Origin: Clavibacter michiganensis
Lineage (GTDB): Bacteria > Actinomycetota > Actinomycetes > Actinomycetales > Microbacteriaceae
Reading direction: 5' to 3'
Assembly (NCBI GenBank): GCA_002150995.1
Contig: MDHJ01000001.1
Location: 1,302,001 to 1,366,000, forward strand
Length of the DNA: 64,000 bases
This document shows, piece after piece, positions 1 through 9,480 of the stretch (position 1 is the first letter of the stretch; each line of letters starts with the position of its first letter). A program made the position numbers and the translations under genes. The notes beneath the pieces are model-generated. The model ran no database searches. It saw only the letters and a program-made list of their open reading frames with translations, and had not been told where the DNA came from.

Positions 1-921
1 ACCATGCGGAAGGGCCCCATCGCGCTGCGGCTCGGCTTCGCGGGCGACGACCTCGGCTACCTCGTCGACCTCGGCATCCCGCAGCGCGACCCGTCGGCCC
101 GGCCGCCGACCATGTTCGGGCGGGATCCGGAGATCAAGCGCGAGCTGCTGTTCAGCGGCCCCATGGCCCGGCCCCGGTCGCTCGTGCTGGAGCGCCGGTG
201 GCAGGACGTGCGCGTCCGCGACGAGACCGACGGCTGGATGCACGTGCCCGCCATGGTGCCGCCGCACCTCAGCGTGCTCAGCGAGGTGGCCGACGCGGTC
301 ACGAGCCCCGAGGCGATGATCCTCCGGCGCCGCATGAGCGGGTGGCGCTTCTACGACCACCTCCGCACCGATGCCGACGCCCCCGCGCGCCGGCCGCGGG
401 TCGGCACGCGCACGCCCGTCCTCGCGAGCGACGGCTCGGATCTCGCGGCCGCGGTGCAGACCATCCGGGAGTGGGGCGACGGCGCGGCGCTCGACGCCCT
501 GGTCGACCGGGCGTTCCCGGGCTCGACCGTCGTCGTCCGCTCCCAGGACGGCGTGCTCTCGCTCGGCCTCCGGCAGCCCGGCATGCTGCGCGTGCTCGAC
601 GCCGCCGAGCTGTCGGACGGCACGCTGCGGATGCTCATGCTCACGGCCGCCCTCCTCACGACCGCTCCGCCCGAGCTCATGGTGCTCAACGAGCCGGAGA
701 CGAGCCTCCACCAGGACCTCCTGCCGGCGCTCGGCGAGCTCATCGCGGCGGCGTCGCGCCACGTGCAGATCCTGGTGGTCACCCACGCGCCGGGCCTCGC
801 GGCCGCCGTGGCGGAGCACGCGGAGGCGGGCGAGCTGGTGCTCGAGAAGCCGTTCGGGGAGACGCGGCTCCGCGGGCAGGGGCTCCTCAGCGCGCCGTCA
901 TGGGACTGGGGCTCCCGGTAG
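1..921 (+). CDS. AAA family ATPase, 5'-truncated by window edge
   Basis: The frame is open from base 1, so the true start and the Walker A loop lie upstream of the window. What remains is the C-terminal part of a RecF/SMC-like AAA ATPase: an ABC-signature-like LSDGTLR at about residues 200-207, a Walker B stretch LMVLNEPETSLH shortly after it, and an H-loop VVTHAPG near residue 258. This arrangement is typical of stand-alone ATPases related to the OLD/AAA_21 group, whose roles are mostly unknown. Nothing here identifies a partner nuclease. It runs convergently toward the desaturase gene and ends before a strong hairpin. The family call is good; the function is unknown. Confidence 0.8.
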   Translation, partial: TMRKGPIALRLGFAGDDLGYLVDLGIPQRDPSARPPTMFGRDPEIKRELLFSGPMARPRSLVLERRWQDVRVRDETDGWMHVPAMVPPHLSVLSEVADAVTSPEAMILRRRMSGWRFYDHLRTDADAPARRPRVGTRTPVLASDGSDLAAAVQTIREWGDGAALDALVDRAFPGSTVVVRSQDGVLSLGLRQPGMLRVLDAAELSDGTLRMLMLTAALLTTAPPELMVLNEPETSLHQDLLPALGELIAAASRHVQILVVTHAPGLAAAVAEHAEAGELVLEKPFGETRLRGQGLLSAPSWDWGSR

Positions 922-954
922 CGACCGCGGCCTCCTCGGAGCCCGCCACCACGA

Positions 955-1002
955 CGACGCCCCCTGTGCGCCACCGGGGAGGGCGGCGCAGAGGGGGCGT
1001 CG
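955..1002. terminator. Bidirectional hairpin between convergent genes
   Basis: Perfect 11-bp inverted repeat (955-965 and 992-1002) with a nested GCGCC/GGCGC pair. It sits between the end of the AAA ATPase gene (+) and the end of the desaturase gene (-). There is no clear T-run, as is usual in this GC-rich sequence. Confidence 0.65.
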
Positions 1003-1020
1003 GGTGGGACGGGAGCGGGA

Positions 1021-2118
1021 TCAGCGCCCGAACGCCGCCGAGGCGGGGCAGTCGAACGGGTCGCCGCCGGCCGAGAGGCCCACGCGGTTGAGGTACGCGA
1101 CGACGATGCCGTACGAGGCCAGCAGCGTGGTCTCCGTGTAGGGGATCGAGTGCGTCGCGCAGTACTCCTTGGCGATGACCTGGGCGCGCTTCAGCGCGGG
1201 CCGCGGCATGTTCGGGAACAGGTGGTGCTCGATCTGGTAGTTGAGGCCGCCCATGTAGATGTCGGTCAGCCACGTGCTCTTGATGTTGCGCGAGGTGAGC
1301 ACCTGGCGGCGGAGGAAGTCGACCTTGGAGTCCTTCGGCAGGACGGGCATGCCCTTGTGGTTCGGGGCGAACGAGGCGCCCATGTAGACGCCGAAGACCG
1401 CGAGCTGCACGCCGACGAAGGCGAAGGCCATGCCGAGGGGGAGGAAGAAGAAGACGACCGCGAGGTAGGCGATGATGCGCGTGGACAGCATGGAGATCTC
1501 GAGCCAGCGCTTGTCGACCTTGCCGCGGCCGAAGACGGTGCGGAAGCCGTGGACGTGCAGGTTGAGGCCCTCGAACATGAGGATGGGGAAGAAGGCGTAG
1601 CCCTGGTGGCGGGTGAACCAGCCGTAGACGCCCTTGGCGCGCGCCGCGTCCTCCGGGGTGAAGGAGATGACGTCGCGCTCGATGTCCGGGTCCTTGCCGA
1701 GCACGTTCGGGTTCGCGTGGTGGCGCGAGTGCTTGGTCATCCACCAGGAGTAGCTGATGCCGACGAAGAGGTTGGCGAGCGTGCGGCCCGCGATGTCGTT
1801 GGCCTTGCCCGACTCGAACACCTGGCGGTGCGAGGCCTCGTGGGCGAGGAACGCGAACTGGGTGAAGATGATGCCGAGCCCCGCGGCGATGAGGAGCTGG
1901 AACCAGCTGTCGCCGAGGAGCACGAAGCCCGCGCCGAGCCCGACGAGGGCCGTGGTGATGCCGGCGAACATGAGCACGTAGAACCCGACGCGGCGGTTCA
2001 GGAGACCCGCGTCGCGGACCGTGTTGAGCAGGCCCGAGTACTCGGTGGTGGGGTTCGCCCCGCCGCCGCGCTTGGGCCTGGTCAGCACGATGCGGGGGGC
2101 TGAGGTGGTGTCTGTCAT
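1021..2118 (-). CDS. Membrane fatty-acid desaturase (acyl-CoA/lipid desaturase family)
   Basis: A 365-aa integral membrane di-iron desaturase that would put a double bond into acyl chains of membrane lipids or acyl-CoA. All three histidine boxes are visible: HEASH (93-97), HSRHH (130-134) and QIEHH (295-299). The glutamine in the third box is the form usual in front-end and linoleoyl-CoA-type desaturases, here without a fused cytochrome b5. Hydrophobic segments lie around 45-65, 72-92 and 212-245. The ATG at 2118 is chosen because the protein then starts with a short soluble tail; upstream codons are unlike coding sequence and no strong ribosome site decides it. A perfect palindrome lies 72-91 bases upstream. 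Regiospecificity cannot be read from sequence. Confidence 0.9.
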   Translation of the reverse strand: MTDTTSAPRIVLTRPKRGGGANPTTEYSGLLNTVRDAGLLNRRVGFYVLMFAGITTALVGLGAGFVLLGDSWFQLLIAAGLGIIFTQFAFLAHEASHRQVFESGKANDIAGRTLANLFVGISYSWWMTKHSRHHANPNVLGKDPDIERDVISFTPEDAARAKGVYGWFTRHQGYAFFPILMFEGLNLHVHGFRTVFGRGKVDKRWLEISMLSTRIIAYLAVVFFFLPLGMAFAFVGVQLAVFGVYMGASFAPNHKGMPVLPKDSKVDFLRRQVLTSRNIKSTWLTDIYMGGLNYQIEHHLFPNMPRPALKRAQVIAKEYCATHSIPYTETTLLASYGIVVAYLNRVGLSAGGDPFDCPASAAFGR

Positions 2119-2189
2119 GGTCAGCTCGTTCGTCCGTGGCCTCTCGGCCAGGTGGAGCGGACCGCCCTCGGCGAGCCGCTGTCTGTCGA

Positions 2190-2209
2190 CGTCGTGTCGG
2201 GACACGACG
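2190..2209. promoter_or_regulatory. Perfect palindrome upstream of desaturase gene
   Basis: CGTCGTGTC-GG-GACACGACG is a 9-bp perfect inverted repeat with a 2-bp centre, 72-91 bases before the desaturase start. Its size suits a TetR-type operator; the regulator is unknown and no regulator gene is adjacent. Confidence 0.5.
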
Positions 2210-2299
2210 CAGGCGGCCGGGGATTGGGGCAACCAGGACTCACACTCCCACAGCCGCTCCGGCATCGCACCAGGGAGACTCACAGCGCGGGCGGCGTGT

Positions 2300-2320
2300 C
2301 GCTGTCGATCCGCGACAGCG
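2300..2320 (-). terminator. Hairpin downstream of alcohol dehydrogenase gene
   Basis: CGCTGTCG and CGACAGCG form an 8-bp stem with a 5-base loop, 36 bases after the alcohol dehydrogenase stop codon. It could also be a control element for the desaturase gene that follows. Confidence 0.45.
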
Positions 2321-2355
2321 CCGCGTACTGCCGCGGCTTACGGGCTGCTGGGCGG

Positions 2356-3399
2356 CTAGGGGACGATGACCGCGCGGCCGCGGACCCGGCCCGCCGCCAG
2401 CGCCGTGTACGCGTCCGGGGCGTCGTCGAGCGAGTACCGCTGCGTCTCGACGGTCACCTGGCCGGAGCGCGCGAGGTCGAGGACCTCGATGAGCTCGGAG
2501 CGGCTGCCCCAGTAGGGGATCCGCACGGCGGCGTCGAACGCGATGCGCCCGAAGCCGAGCTCGACGGATCCGCCGCCGATCCCGACGATCGTGACGTCGC
2601 CGCCGGCCTCGACCACCTGCACGGCGGTGGCCATGGTCGGCGCGGCGCCGACGAAGTCGAACACCGCCTGCACGCCGCGCCCGCCCGTGATGGCGCGGAT
2701 GCCGTCGGCGGCGTCGGCATCGCTGATGACGGTGTGGTGCGCGCCCACGTGCCGGGCGAGCTCGAGCTTCTCGTCGTCCACGTCGAGGGCGATGACGGTC
2801 GCGCCGCTGAGGGCGCGGAGGATCTGGATGCCGACGTGCCCGAGGCCGCCGGTGCCGATGACGACGGCGGTCGTGCCGGCGCCGAGCTTCGGGAGGGACG
2901 TCTTGATGGCGTGGTACGGGGTGAGGCCGGCGTCGGTGAGGGAGACGTTGGCGACGGGGTCGAGGTCGCCGAGCGGGACCAGGTGGCGCGGGTCGTCGAC
3001 GATCATGTACTCCGCCATCGCACCGGGGGCGCCGAGCCCGGGAGGCTGGATCCCCTCGGCGGCGGCGTTCTTGCAGTGGTTCTCGCGGCCCTCGGCGCAG
3101 GGGTGGCAGCGTCCGCAGCCCCAGGGCCCGTAGACGGCGACGGCATCCCCGACGGACAGGTGCTCGACGCCGGCGCCGAGCTCCTCGACGACGCCCGCGC
3201 CCTCGTGGCCGAGCGTCAGGGGGAGCGGGTAGCCGGCGGCGCGGTACTCCTCCTCCGACAGGCTCATGACGTACTCGTCGGAGTGGCAGACGCCGGCGGC
3301 GGTGACGCGGAGGAGGACCTGGCCGGGGCCGGTCGTCGGCTTCTCGATCTCGACGACCTCGGGGTGGGATCCGATGCGGGTGTACTGGAGTGCCTTCAT
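2356..3399 (-). CDS. Zinc-dependent NAD(P) alcohol dehydrogenase
   Basis: A 347-aa medium-chain zinc alcohol dehydrogenase that interconverts alcohols and aldehydes or ketones with NAD(P). Catalytic zinc ligands are visible at C38, H65 (in TLGHE) and D156; the structural zinc site is C95, C98, C101, C109. The nucleotide-binding loop GTGGLG is at 182-187. From memory, the sequence closely resembles the secondary alcohol dehydrogenase ADH-A of Rhodococcus ruber, including the opening MKALQYT and the stretch around AVYGPWGCG, so secondary alcohols are a likely substrate class. The start at 3399 aligns with that family's usual N-terminus. A TACGGT box lies 5 bases before the ATG. It appears to be a single-gene unit. 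Confidence 0.93.
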   Translation of the reverse strand: MKALQYTRIGSHPEVVEIEKPTTGPGQVLLRVTAAGVCHSDEYVMSLSEEEYRAAGYPLPLTLGHEGAGVVEELGAGVEHLSVGDAVAVYGPWGCGRCHPCAEGRENHCKNAAAEGIQPPGLGAPGAMAEYMIVDDPRHLVPLGDLDPVANVSLTDAGLTPYHAIKTSLPKLGAGTTAVVIGTGGLGHVGIQILRALSGATVIALDVDDEKLELARHVGAHHTVISDADAADGIRAITGGRGVQAVFDFVGAAPTMATAVQVVEAGGDVTIVGIGGGSVELGFGRIAFDAAVRIPYWGSRSELIEVLDLARSGQVTVETQRYSLDDAPDAYTALAAGRVRGRAVIVP

Positions 3400-3465
3400 C
3401 CGTCCACCGTATTCGTCATGTGAGGGAACGTCCGCGCGTGTCGCCGCGCGCACGACGGACCGCGG

Positions 3466-4248
3466 TCAGGGGAGGCGGCTGCCGTGCGGCGGCGCCGGGG
3501 GAGGCGGTGCCGGCGGGCGCTCGGACTCGGGCAGGGCGAGCTCCGCGTCCGCGGCGTCGCGGAGGAGCGCCATGGGGCCGGCCGTGCGCGCCGACGTCCA
3601 GAGCCCGGAGACGGAGAGGAGCGCGTAGACCGGGAGGAACCAGCCGAGCATCCCGATGTCCCGGGTGACGGCGTAGGCCGGCGCGCCGACCAGCACGAGC
3701 ACGCCCATGACGACGGCGCCCGGCACGCCGACCGCGGCCGAGGCGATGGCGCGGCGGGACTCGGTCGCGACGCGCTCCGCGGTCCCGGGCTGGATCGTCA
3801 CCCGCCCGCGAGCGTCCACCGCGCGGTCGAGGAGCGCGGAGTCGCGCCACGACGGATGCGACCCGGTGACGGACGGGTGGCGACGGATCGCGCGCGTGAG
3901 CCAGACGGACACGGGGATGATCCCGACGGCGGCGCCGACCATGATCCCGAGCAGCACGGCGGCCGCCGCCGACGTCGCCTCGCCGTCCGCGCGCGCGAGC
4001 ACGGGCCGGATCAGGAGGGCCATGGCGACGCCCGCCACGAGGCCGGAGCCGAGCGCGACGAGCCGGCGGCGCGGGGTCACGACCTCGGCGATCCACGCGA
4101 GGAGCGCCCGGGCGCCGATGCGCGCCATCCGGCGGCGCCCGTACCCGGGATCCTCGGGCGCGGCGGCGCGCGCGGCCTGCGCGGGAGGCCCGGTCGGTGC
4201 GGCGGTCTCGGCGGTCGTGTCGTCCGCGGCCGCGTCGTCGGCGTTCAT
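3466..4248 (-). CDS. Hypothetical multi-pass membrane protein
   Basis: 260 aa; not recognised. A low-complexity acidic/Ala-rich N-terminus (1-35) is followed by four hydrophobic segments in two hairpins (about 60-82, 95-120, 175-197 and 203-222) and a proline-rich tail. The soluble part between the hairpins has no known motif. ATG at 4248 is chosen over 4284 because GAGAGGG sits 5 bases upstream. It lies between the alcohol dehydrogenase and mannosidase genes on the same strand but shows no sign of belonging to either. Confidence 0.7.
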   Translation of the reverse strand: MNADDAAADDTTAETAAPTGPPAQAARAAAPEDPGYGRRRMARIGARALLAWIAEVVTPRRRLVALGSGLVAGVAMALLIRPVLARADGEATSAAAAVLLGIMVGAAVGIIPVSVWLTRAIRRHPSVTGSHPSWRDSALLDRAVDARGRVTIQPGTAERVATESRRAIASAAVGVPGAVVMGVLVLVGAPAYAVTRDIGMLGWFLPVYALLSVSGLWTSARTAGPMALLRDAADAELALPESERPPAPPPPAPPHGSRLP

Positions 4249-4420
4249 GGAGCCCTCTCGTCGGGGCGCGTGCCCCGCGTCCATCCTCCCGGTCCCCGGC
4301 AGCGGCGGCGGGATCGGCGCCGCCCCCGTCCGGGTGACCGCCGGATTCCCCGCAGCGGACGGCGGCCGGGCTGCCCCGGTCGTCGGACCGGAGCCGCCCC
4401 CTCGCCGCGGTCGCTCGCGC

Positions 4421-7400
4421 CTACCGGCGGGCGATCCGCAGGGTCGCGATCTCGAAGGGCCGCAGGGTGATCTCGACGGGCTCGCCCGCGGCGTGGGCGG
4501 GAGCGCCGTCGACGGGCCGCTCCAGCAGGTCGGTGCGGTGCGCCGCGCCCAGCCCGGCGTCGGGGTCCACCCGGACGACCGTGCGCTCCCGGCCGCCGCG
4601 CGCCTCGTACAGCCGGACGACCAGGTCGCCCGAGCGGTCCTCGGCGAGCTTGACCGCCTCGATCACCACGGCGGCGTTCGACGACGTGACGAGCGGCGCG
4701 ACGCCGTGGTCGCCCGCGACCTCGCGCACCGGCAGGTTCAGCCGGTAGCCCGCGTCCGCGGCGTCGAGCACGTCCGGCGCCACGCGCACCGCGGAGCGCA
4801 GCACGTGGCGGCCCTGGTCGGCGTGCGGGTCGGGGAACACCGGGGCGCGCAGGAGCGACTGGCGCACGAGCGTCGCGCTGCCGCCGTCGGGGCGGGGGAT
4901 CCGCGTCACGTCGTGCCCGTAGGTCGCGTCGTTGGCCACGGCCACGCCGAACCCGGGCTCGCCCACGTGCACCCAGCGGTGCGCGACCGTCTCGAACCGC
5001 GCCGTCTCCCACGACGTGTTGGCGTGCGTCACCCGCTGCACGTGGCCGAACTGCACCTCGGACGCGGCCCGGTCGGCGTGGACGTCGAGGGGGAACGCGA
5101 GCTTCAGGAGCTTCTGCCGCTCGTGCCAGTCGACGTCGGTGACGACCTGCAGCTCGGGCTCGCCCGCGGGCATCGTCCACGTCTGCGTGACGCGGGAGGA
5201 GCCGAACGCGCGCTCGACCACGAGCGCCGCGCCGTCGATCCGGACGGAGGCGACGTCGGTGAGGTCGGTGCGGTTCCGGCGGTAGGCGTCGTCGATGTCC
5301 CACGCGTCCCACTGGTTGGGGGTGTCGCGGAAGAGCTGCAGCAGGCCGAGGCGCTGCCCGGGGGCGACGAGGTCGCGACCCGACGCCGTGTCGACGAGGG
5401 ACGAAACGGTGCCGTCGGCGTCGAAGCGCGCGCGGACGAGGCCGTTGTCGAGGACCCAGCCGTCGCCGTCCGCCACGGGCGCGGGCGCGTCGCCGTCGTC
5501 CTCCACCGGGCCGGCGGACAGGGCGCTGACGCCGCGGGCGTCGACGGGGGCCGCGTTGAAGGCGATCCGCCGGTCGCCCGACCCGGCGAGCGCGCGCTGC
5601 GCCTCGGCCACGAGCTCCCGCAGCCGGCCCTGCACGCGGGCGTGCTCGCGCTCCGCCTCCTGGTGCACCCAGGCGATGGAGGTGCCGGGCAGGATGTCGT
5701 GGAACTGCAGGAGCAGCACTGTGCGCCACAGCGCGTCCAGCTCGTCGTAGGGGTACGCGACGAGGTCCCGCACGGCCGCCTGCGCGAGCCACAGCTCCGC
5801 CTCCCGCAGCAGGTGCTCGCTGCGCCGGTTGCCCTGCTTGGTGCGCGCCTGCGACGTGTACGTGCCGCGGTGGAACTCGAGGTACATCTCGCCCGACCAC
5901 ACGTGGGGGTCGCGGATCTCGGCCCGGGCCCGGTCGAAGAACGACAGCGGCGTGCCGAGCTCCACGCGCGGCGACCCCTCGAGGTCCCGCGTGCGGTGGG
6001 CCGCCGCGGTCATCTCGCGGGTCGGCCCGCCGCCGCCGTCGCCCCAGCCGAACGGGACGATGGAGGCGTTGCTCACGGCCTTCTCGGCGTGCTGGCGCTC
6101 GGCGCGCGCGAGGTCCTCCGCCGAGAGGTCCGAGTTGTAGGAGTCCACCGGCGGGAAGTGGGTGAAGACGCGGCTGCCGTCGATGCCCTCCCACAGGAAC
6201 GTGTGGTGCGGCATCGTGTTGGTCTCGTTCCACGACTGCTTCTGCGTGAAGAAGTACTCGGCGCCCGCGCCCCGCACGATCTGCGGCAGGGCGCCCGTGT
6301 AGCCGAAGGAGTCGGGGAGCCACACCTCGCGGGAGTCGATCCCGAACTCCTCGAGGAAGAACCGCTTCCCCTGCACGAGCTGGCGCACGAGCGCCTCCCC
6401 GCCCGGCATGTTGGTGTCCGACTCGACCCACATGCCGCCGACCGGGATGAAGCGCCCCTCCGCGACGCGCCGGCGGAGGCGCTCGAACAGCTGCGGGTGG
6501 TCCTCCTTCAGCCACGCGTACTGCTGCGCGCTGGACGCGGCGAAGACGAAGTCCGGGTCCTCGTCCATGAGCGCGAGGACGTTCGAGAACGTGCGGGCGA
6601 CCTTCCGCCGCGTCTCGCGGACGGGCCAGAGCCACGCGGAGTCGATGTGGGCGTGGCCGACGGCGGTGACGCGGTGGGCGCTCGCGTGCGCCGGAGCCGC
6701 GAGCACGGGCGCGAGCACCTCGCGCCCGGCGGCGGCGGTGCCCGCGACGTCGTCGGGGTCCACGGCGTCGCACACCCGCTCGAGCGCCGAGAGGATCTCC
6801 ACGCGGCGGGAGGAGGCGGGATCCAGCTGCCCGAGCAGCCCCTGCAGGGTCCAGACGTCACGGTCGAGCTCGTACACCGCGAGGTCGCGCCACGCGAGGT
6901 CGAGGGTGCGCATCGTGTAGATGGGGTCGTCGCCCGCGGTGGCCGGGTCGCCGAGCGGGGTCTCGCCGTAGAAGTCGTTGCCGCCGACGTCCGGGTTCGA
7001 CGCCGCCTCGATCCACAGGTCGATGGTCGTGCCGGGCGCCGTGCCCTGGCCGATCGCCTCGAGCGGCACGTAGCCGTTGTACGGCTCGATGGCCTTGACG
7101 ACGCTGCCGTCGGCCCGGTGCACGAGCCCCTCCGCCTGGAACCCCGGCTGGCGGTCGCTGAAGCCGAGGTCGACGAGGACCTCGAGCGACGTGCCGTCCG
7201 CGTCGGCGTCGTCCGGCACGGTGCCGGTGACGTGGAACCACGTGGTGCCCCACGCCCGGCTCCACGGCGTGCCGACCGCGAACGGGCGGTAGTCCTGCCG
7301 GACCGCCTCGGCGAACGGCACCGGCTCGCCGGGCGCGTCCCACGCCTCGATGGTGAGGGGCATGCGGCGCCGGTACACGTTCGGGGTGAGGCGGTCGACC

Positions 7401-7447
7401 ACGAAGCGCGCGACTCGGGCCTCGGCGAGGGCTGTGGTGAGGGGCAT
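4421..7447 (-). CDS. Alpha-mannosidase, glycoside hydrolase family 38
   Basis: A 1008-aa retaining alpha-mannosidase that removes alpha-linked mannose from oligosaccharides or glycans. The N-terminal domain to about residue 250 precedes the zinc catalytic domain: HIDSAWLWP near 267-275 supplies zinc ligands, and WLPDSFGY near 377-383 carries the likely aspartate nucleophile. The C-terminal half is the beta-rich domain usual in family 38, and the length is normal. The start at 7447 is preferred over an ATG at 7453 because AGGAG lies 6 bases before the former and touches the latter. There is no signal peptide, so the enzyme should act in the cytoplasm on sugars imported by the adjoining ABC transporter. 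Confidence 0.93.
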   Translation of the reverse strand: MPLTTALAEARVARFVVDRLTPNVYRRRMPLTIEAWDAPGEPVPFAEAVRQDYRPFAVGTPWSRAWGTTWFHVTGTVPDDADADGTSLEVLVDLGFSDRQPGFQAEGLVHRADGSVVKAIEPYNGYVPLEAIGQGTAPGTTIDLWIEAASNPDVGGNDFYGETPLGDPATAGDDPIYTMRTLDLAWRDLAVYELDRDVWTLQGLLGQLDPASSRRVEILSALERVCDAVDPDDVAGTAAAGREVLAPVLAAPAHASAHRVTAVGHAHIDSAWLWPVRETRRKVARTFSNVLALMDEDPDFVFAASSAQQYAWLKEDHPQLFERLRRRVAEGRFIPVGGMWVESDTNMPGGEALVRQLVQGKRFFLEEFGIDSREVWLPDSFGYTGALPQIVRGAGAEYFFTQKQSWNETNTMPHHTFLWEGIDGSRVFTHFPPVDSYNSDLSAEDLARAERQHAEKAVSNASIVPFGWGDGGGGPTREMTAAAHRTRDLEGSPRVELGTPLSFFDRARAEIRDPHVWSGEMYLEFHRGTYTSQARTKQGNRRSEHLLREAELWLAQAAVRDLVAYPYDELDALWRTVLLLQFHDILPGTSIAWVHQEAEREHARVQGRLRELVAEAQRALAGSGDRRIAFNAAPVDARGVSALSAGPVEDDGDAPAPVADGDGWVLDNGLVRARFDADGTVSSLVDTASGRDLVAPGQRLGLLQLFRDTPNQWDAWDIDDAYRRNRTDLTDVASVRIDGAALVVERAFGSSRVTQTWTMPAGEPELQVVTDVDWHERQKLLKLAFPLDVHADRAASEVQFGHVQRVTHANTSWETARFETVAHRWVHVGEPGFGVAVANDATYGHDVTRIPRPDGGSATLVRQSLLRAPVFPDPHADQGRHVLRSAVRVAPDVLDAADAGYRLNLPVREVAGDHGVAPLVTSSNAAVVIEAVKLAEDRSGDLVVRLYEARGGRERTVVRVDPDAGLGAAHRTDLLERPVDGAPAHAAGEPVEITLRPFEIATLRIARR

Positions 7448-7567
7448 GGTCATCTCCTGACGATGGCGCGGACGGACCGCGGACGGGTGTCTCCAGCGTG
7501 CGCCGCGCGGGCGTCGGCGTCCGGCGGCGGGTGGTGCGGTGGTGGTGCGGGTGGATGCGCGGGCCGG

Positions 7568-8476
7568 TCAGCCCTTCACGGCGCCGGCGAGCGCGTTGGA
7601 GCCGCCGAGCGTCCGCGAGACGAGCACGTACAGCGCGATGACGGGCACCGAGTAGACGAGCGAGAACGCGGCGAGCTGGCCGTACGCGACGGAGCCGTAC
7701 TGCCCGAAGAAGTTGAAGATGCTCACGGCGGCCGGCTGCTTGTCCGGGCTCAGCAGCAGGATGAAGGGGACGAAGAAGTTCCCCCACGCCTGGATGAACA
7801 CGAAGATGAACACCACCGCGATCCCCGGCCGCATGAGCGGCACGACGATGTGGGTGAGGGTGCGCATCATCGACGCGCCGTCGGTCCAGGCGGCCTCCTC
7901 GAGGGAGATGGGCACCGAGTCCATGAAGTTCTTCGCCATCCAGATGGCCATCGGCAGGCTCGTGGCGGCGAGGAAGAACACCGTGCCGCCGATCGAGTCG
8001 ATGAGGTCCAGCGTCACGAACAGGCTGTAGACGGGCACCATCATCGCGGTGATGGGCAGGCACGTGCCGAAGAGGATGCCGTAGAGGAACGGCTTGTTGA
8101 TCCGCATCCGGTACCGCGACAGCGGGTACGCCGCGAGGATCGCGACGACCACCGTCACGATCGCGCAGCCGCCGGAGAGCACGAGGCTGTTCATCAGCGG
8201 GATGAAGGAGATCTCCGGCGTCAGCACGGCCGTGAAGTTGTCGAGCGTGAACTCGTCCGGCACCTTCGCCGATAGCGTGGCCGACGGGTCGAACGATGCG
8301 AGCACCAGCCACACGAGCGGCACGGCGAAGCAGAGGGCGACGAGCACGAGCACGCCGTTCGAGACGGCCCGCATCACGCGGCCGCTCGGGGACGTCATGC
8401 GGGAGCCGGGCGGCCGCGGGGACCGCCTCCCGCGGGAGGCCCGGGCGGGTGCCGGGATCGCTGTGGTCACGGCCAT
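7568..8476 (-). CDS. Carbohydrate ABC transporter permease (MalG type)
   Basis: A 302-aa inner-membrane permease of a sugar ABC importer. About six membrane segments follow a basic 30-residue N-terminus. The cytoplasmic EAA loop that docks the ATPase is visible as SLEEAAWTDGA about 115 residues from the C-terminus. It starts 2 bases after the stop of the partner permease gene, with GAGGTGG upstream. No ATPase is encoded nearby, so a shared MsiK-type ATPase probably serves it, as is common for actinobacterial sugar transporters. Confidence 0.92.
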   Translation of the reverse strand: MAVTTAIPAPARASRGRRSPRPPGSRMTSPSGRVMRAVSNGVLVLVALCFAVPLVWLVLASFDPSATLSAKVPDEFTLDNFTAVLTPEISFIPLMNSLVLSGGCAIVTVVVAILAAYPLSRYRMRINKPFLYGILFGTCLPITAMMVPVYSLFVTLDLIDSIGGTVFFLAATSLPMAIWMAKNFMDSVPISLEEAAWTDGASMMRTLTHIVVPLMRPGIAVVFIFVFIQAWGNFFVPFILLLSPDKQPAAVSIFNFFGQYGSVAYGQLAAFSLVYSVPVIALYVLVSRTLGGSNALAGAVKG

Positions 8477-8478
8477 GG

Positions 8479-9477
8479 TCAGTCCACCTCCGGGCGCAGG
8501 GCCCTGATGTAGATCACCGAGAACACGGCTCCCACGAGGAGCATGATCGTGGCGATCGCGGTGCCGAAGCCCAGCTGCGAGAACTGGAACGCCTCCTGGT
8601 AGGCGAGGATCGGCAGGGTCGAGCTGCTCGTGCCCGGGCCGCCGCCCGTCATCACGAAGATGAGGGTGAAGACCGAGAGCGTCTGCAGCGTGGTGAGCAT
8701 CAGGTTCGTCGAGATGCTGCGGCGGATGACCGGCAGCGTGATGAAGACGAGCCGCTGCCAGCCGGTCGCGCCGTCCACCTCGGCGGACTCCGTGATCTCC
8801 GGCGGCACCTCCTGCACGGCCGCCGCGTAGACGAGCATCGAGAAGGCGGATCCGCGCCACACGTTCGCGAGGATCACCGACAGCAGCGGCAGGCCGTACA
8901 GCCAGTTCGCGCCCTGGATCCCGAACCAGCCGAGGATCGTGTTGAGCGTGCCCTCGTCGTTGAAGAACGCGTACGCGGCGAACGCGGCCACGATCTCCGG
9001 CAGGACCCACGCCGCGATGACGAACGTGCCGACGACGGCGCGCACGCCGCGGTTGCCCTGCCGCATGAGGAGCGCCAGGCCGAGACCGACGACGTTCTGC
9101 CCGACGACCGCCGAGAAGAACACGAACGCGAGCGTGAGGAGCACCGACTTGGGGAAGTCCGGGTCGGCGAACAGCGCCGTGTAGTTGTCGAAGCCGATGA
9201 ACTGCGCGCCGCCAGCGGCGTACCCCGTGAGGGACGCGTCGGTGAACGAGCCGTAGAGGCTCGAGATGACGGGCCCGAGCAGGAACAGGGCGAGCAGGAC
9301 GATCGAGGGGAGCAGCGGGATGGTGCGCGCCCCGGTGCGGAGCGCGCGGGCACGGGCCCGGCCCGGGCGGACCGGCGGCGGTCCGCCGGACCCCGGCCCC
9401 GACCCCGCCGCGCCCCGCCGGTCGGCGCCGCGCACACCGGCGTCGGGGCCGACCGGGACGGGGGCGATGGTGGCCAC
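8479..9477 (-). CDS. Carbohydrate ABC transporter permease (MalF type)
   Basis: A 332-aa partner permease. A 45-residue Gly/Pro/Arg-rich cytoplasmic N-terminus precedes six hydrophobic segments, the first near 53-72. The EAA loop reads EITESAEVDGA around residues 235-245. It starts 3 bases after the sugar-binding protein gene, so the three transporter genes form one operon with the mannosidase gene last. Confidence 0.92.
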   Translation of the reverse strand: MATIAPVPVGPDAGVRGADRRGAAGSGPGSGGPPPVRPGRARARALRTGARTIPLLPSIVLLALFLLGPVISSLYGSFTDASLTGYAAGGAQFIGFDNYTALFADPDFPKSVLLTLAFVFFSAVVGQNVVGLGLALLMRQGNRGVRAVVGTFVIAAWVLPEIVAAFAAYAFFNDEGTLNTILGWFGIQGANWLYGLPLLSVILANVWRGSAFSMLVYAAAVQEVPPEITESAEVDGATGWQRLVFITLPVIRRSISTNLMLTTLQTLSVFTLIFVMTGGGPGTSSSTLPILAYQEAFQFSQLGFGTAIATIMLLVGAVFSVIYIRALRPEVD

Positions 9478-9480
9478 GGG

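Noticed and set aside
3707-8275. A 1522-codon open frame on the + strand
   Set aside because: It lies opposite the mannosidase, permease and membrane-protein genes. Its product is a His/Arg/Asp/Gly-rich string without any fold; it is a by-product of high GC3 on the other strand.
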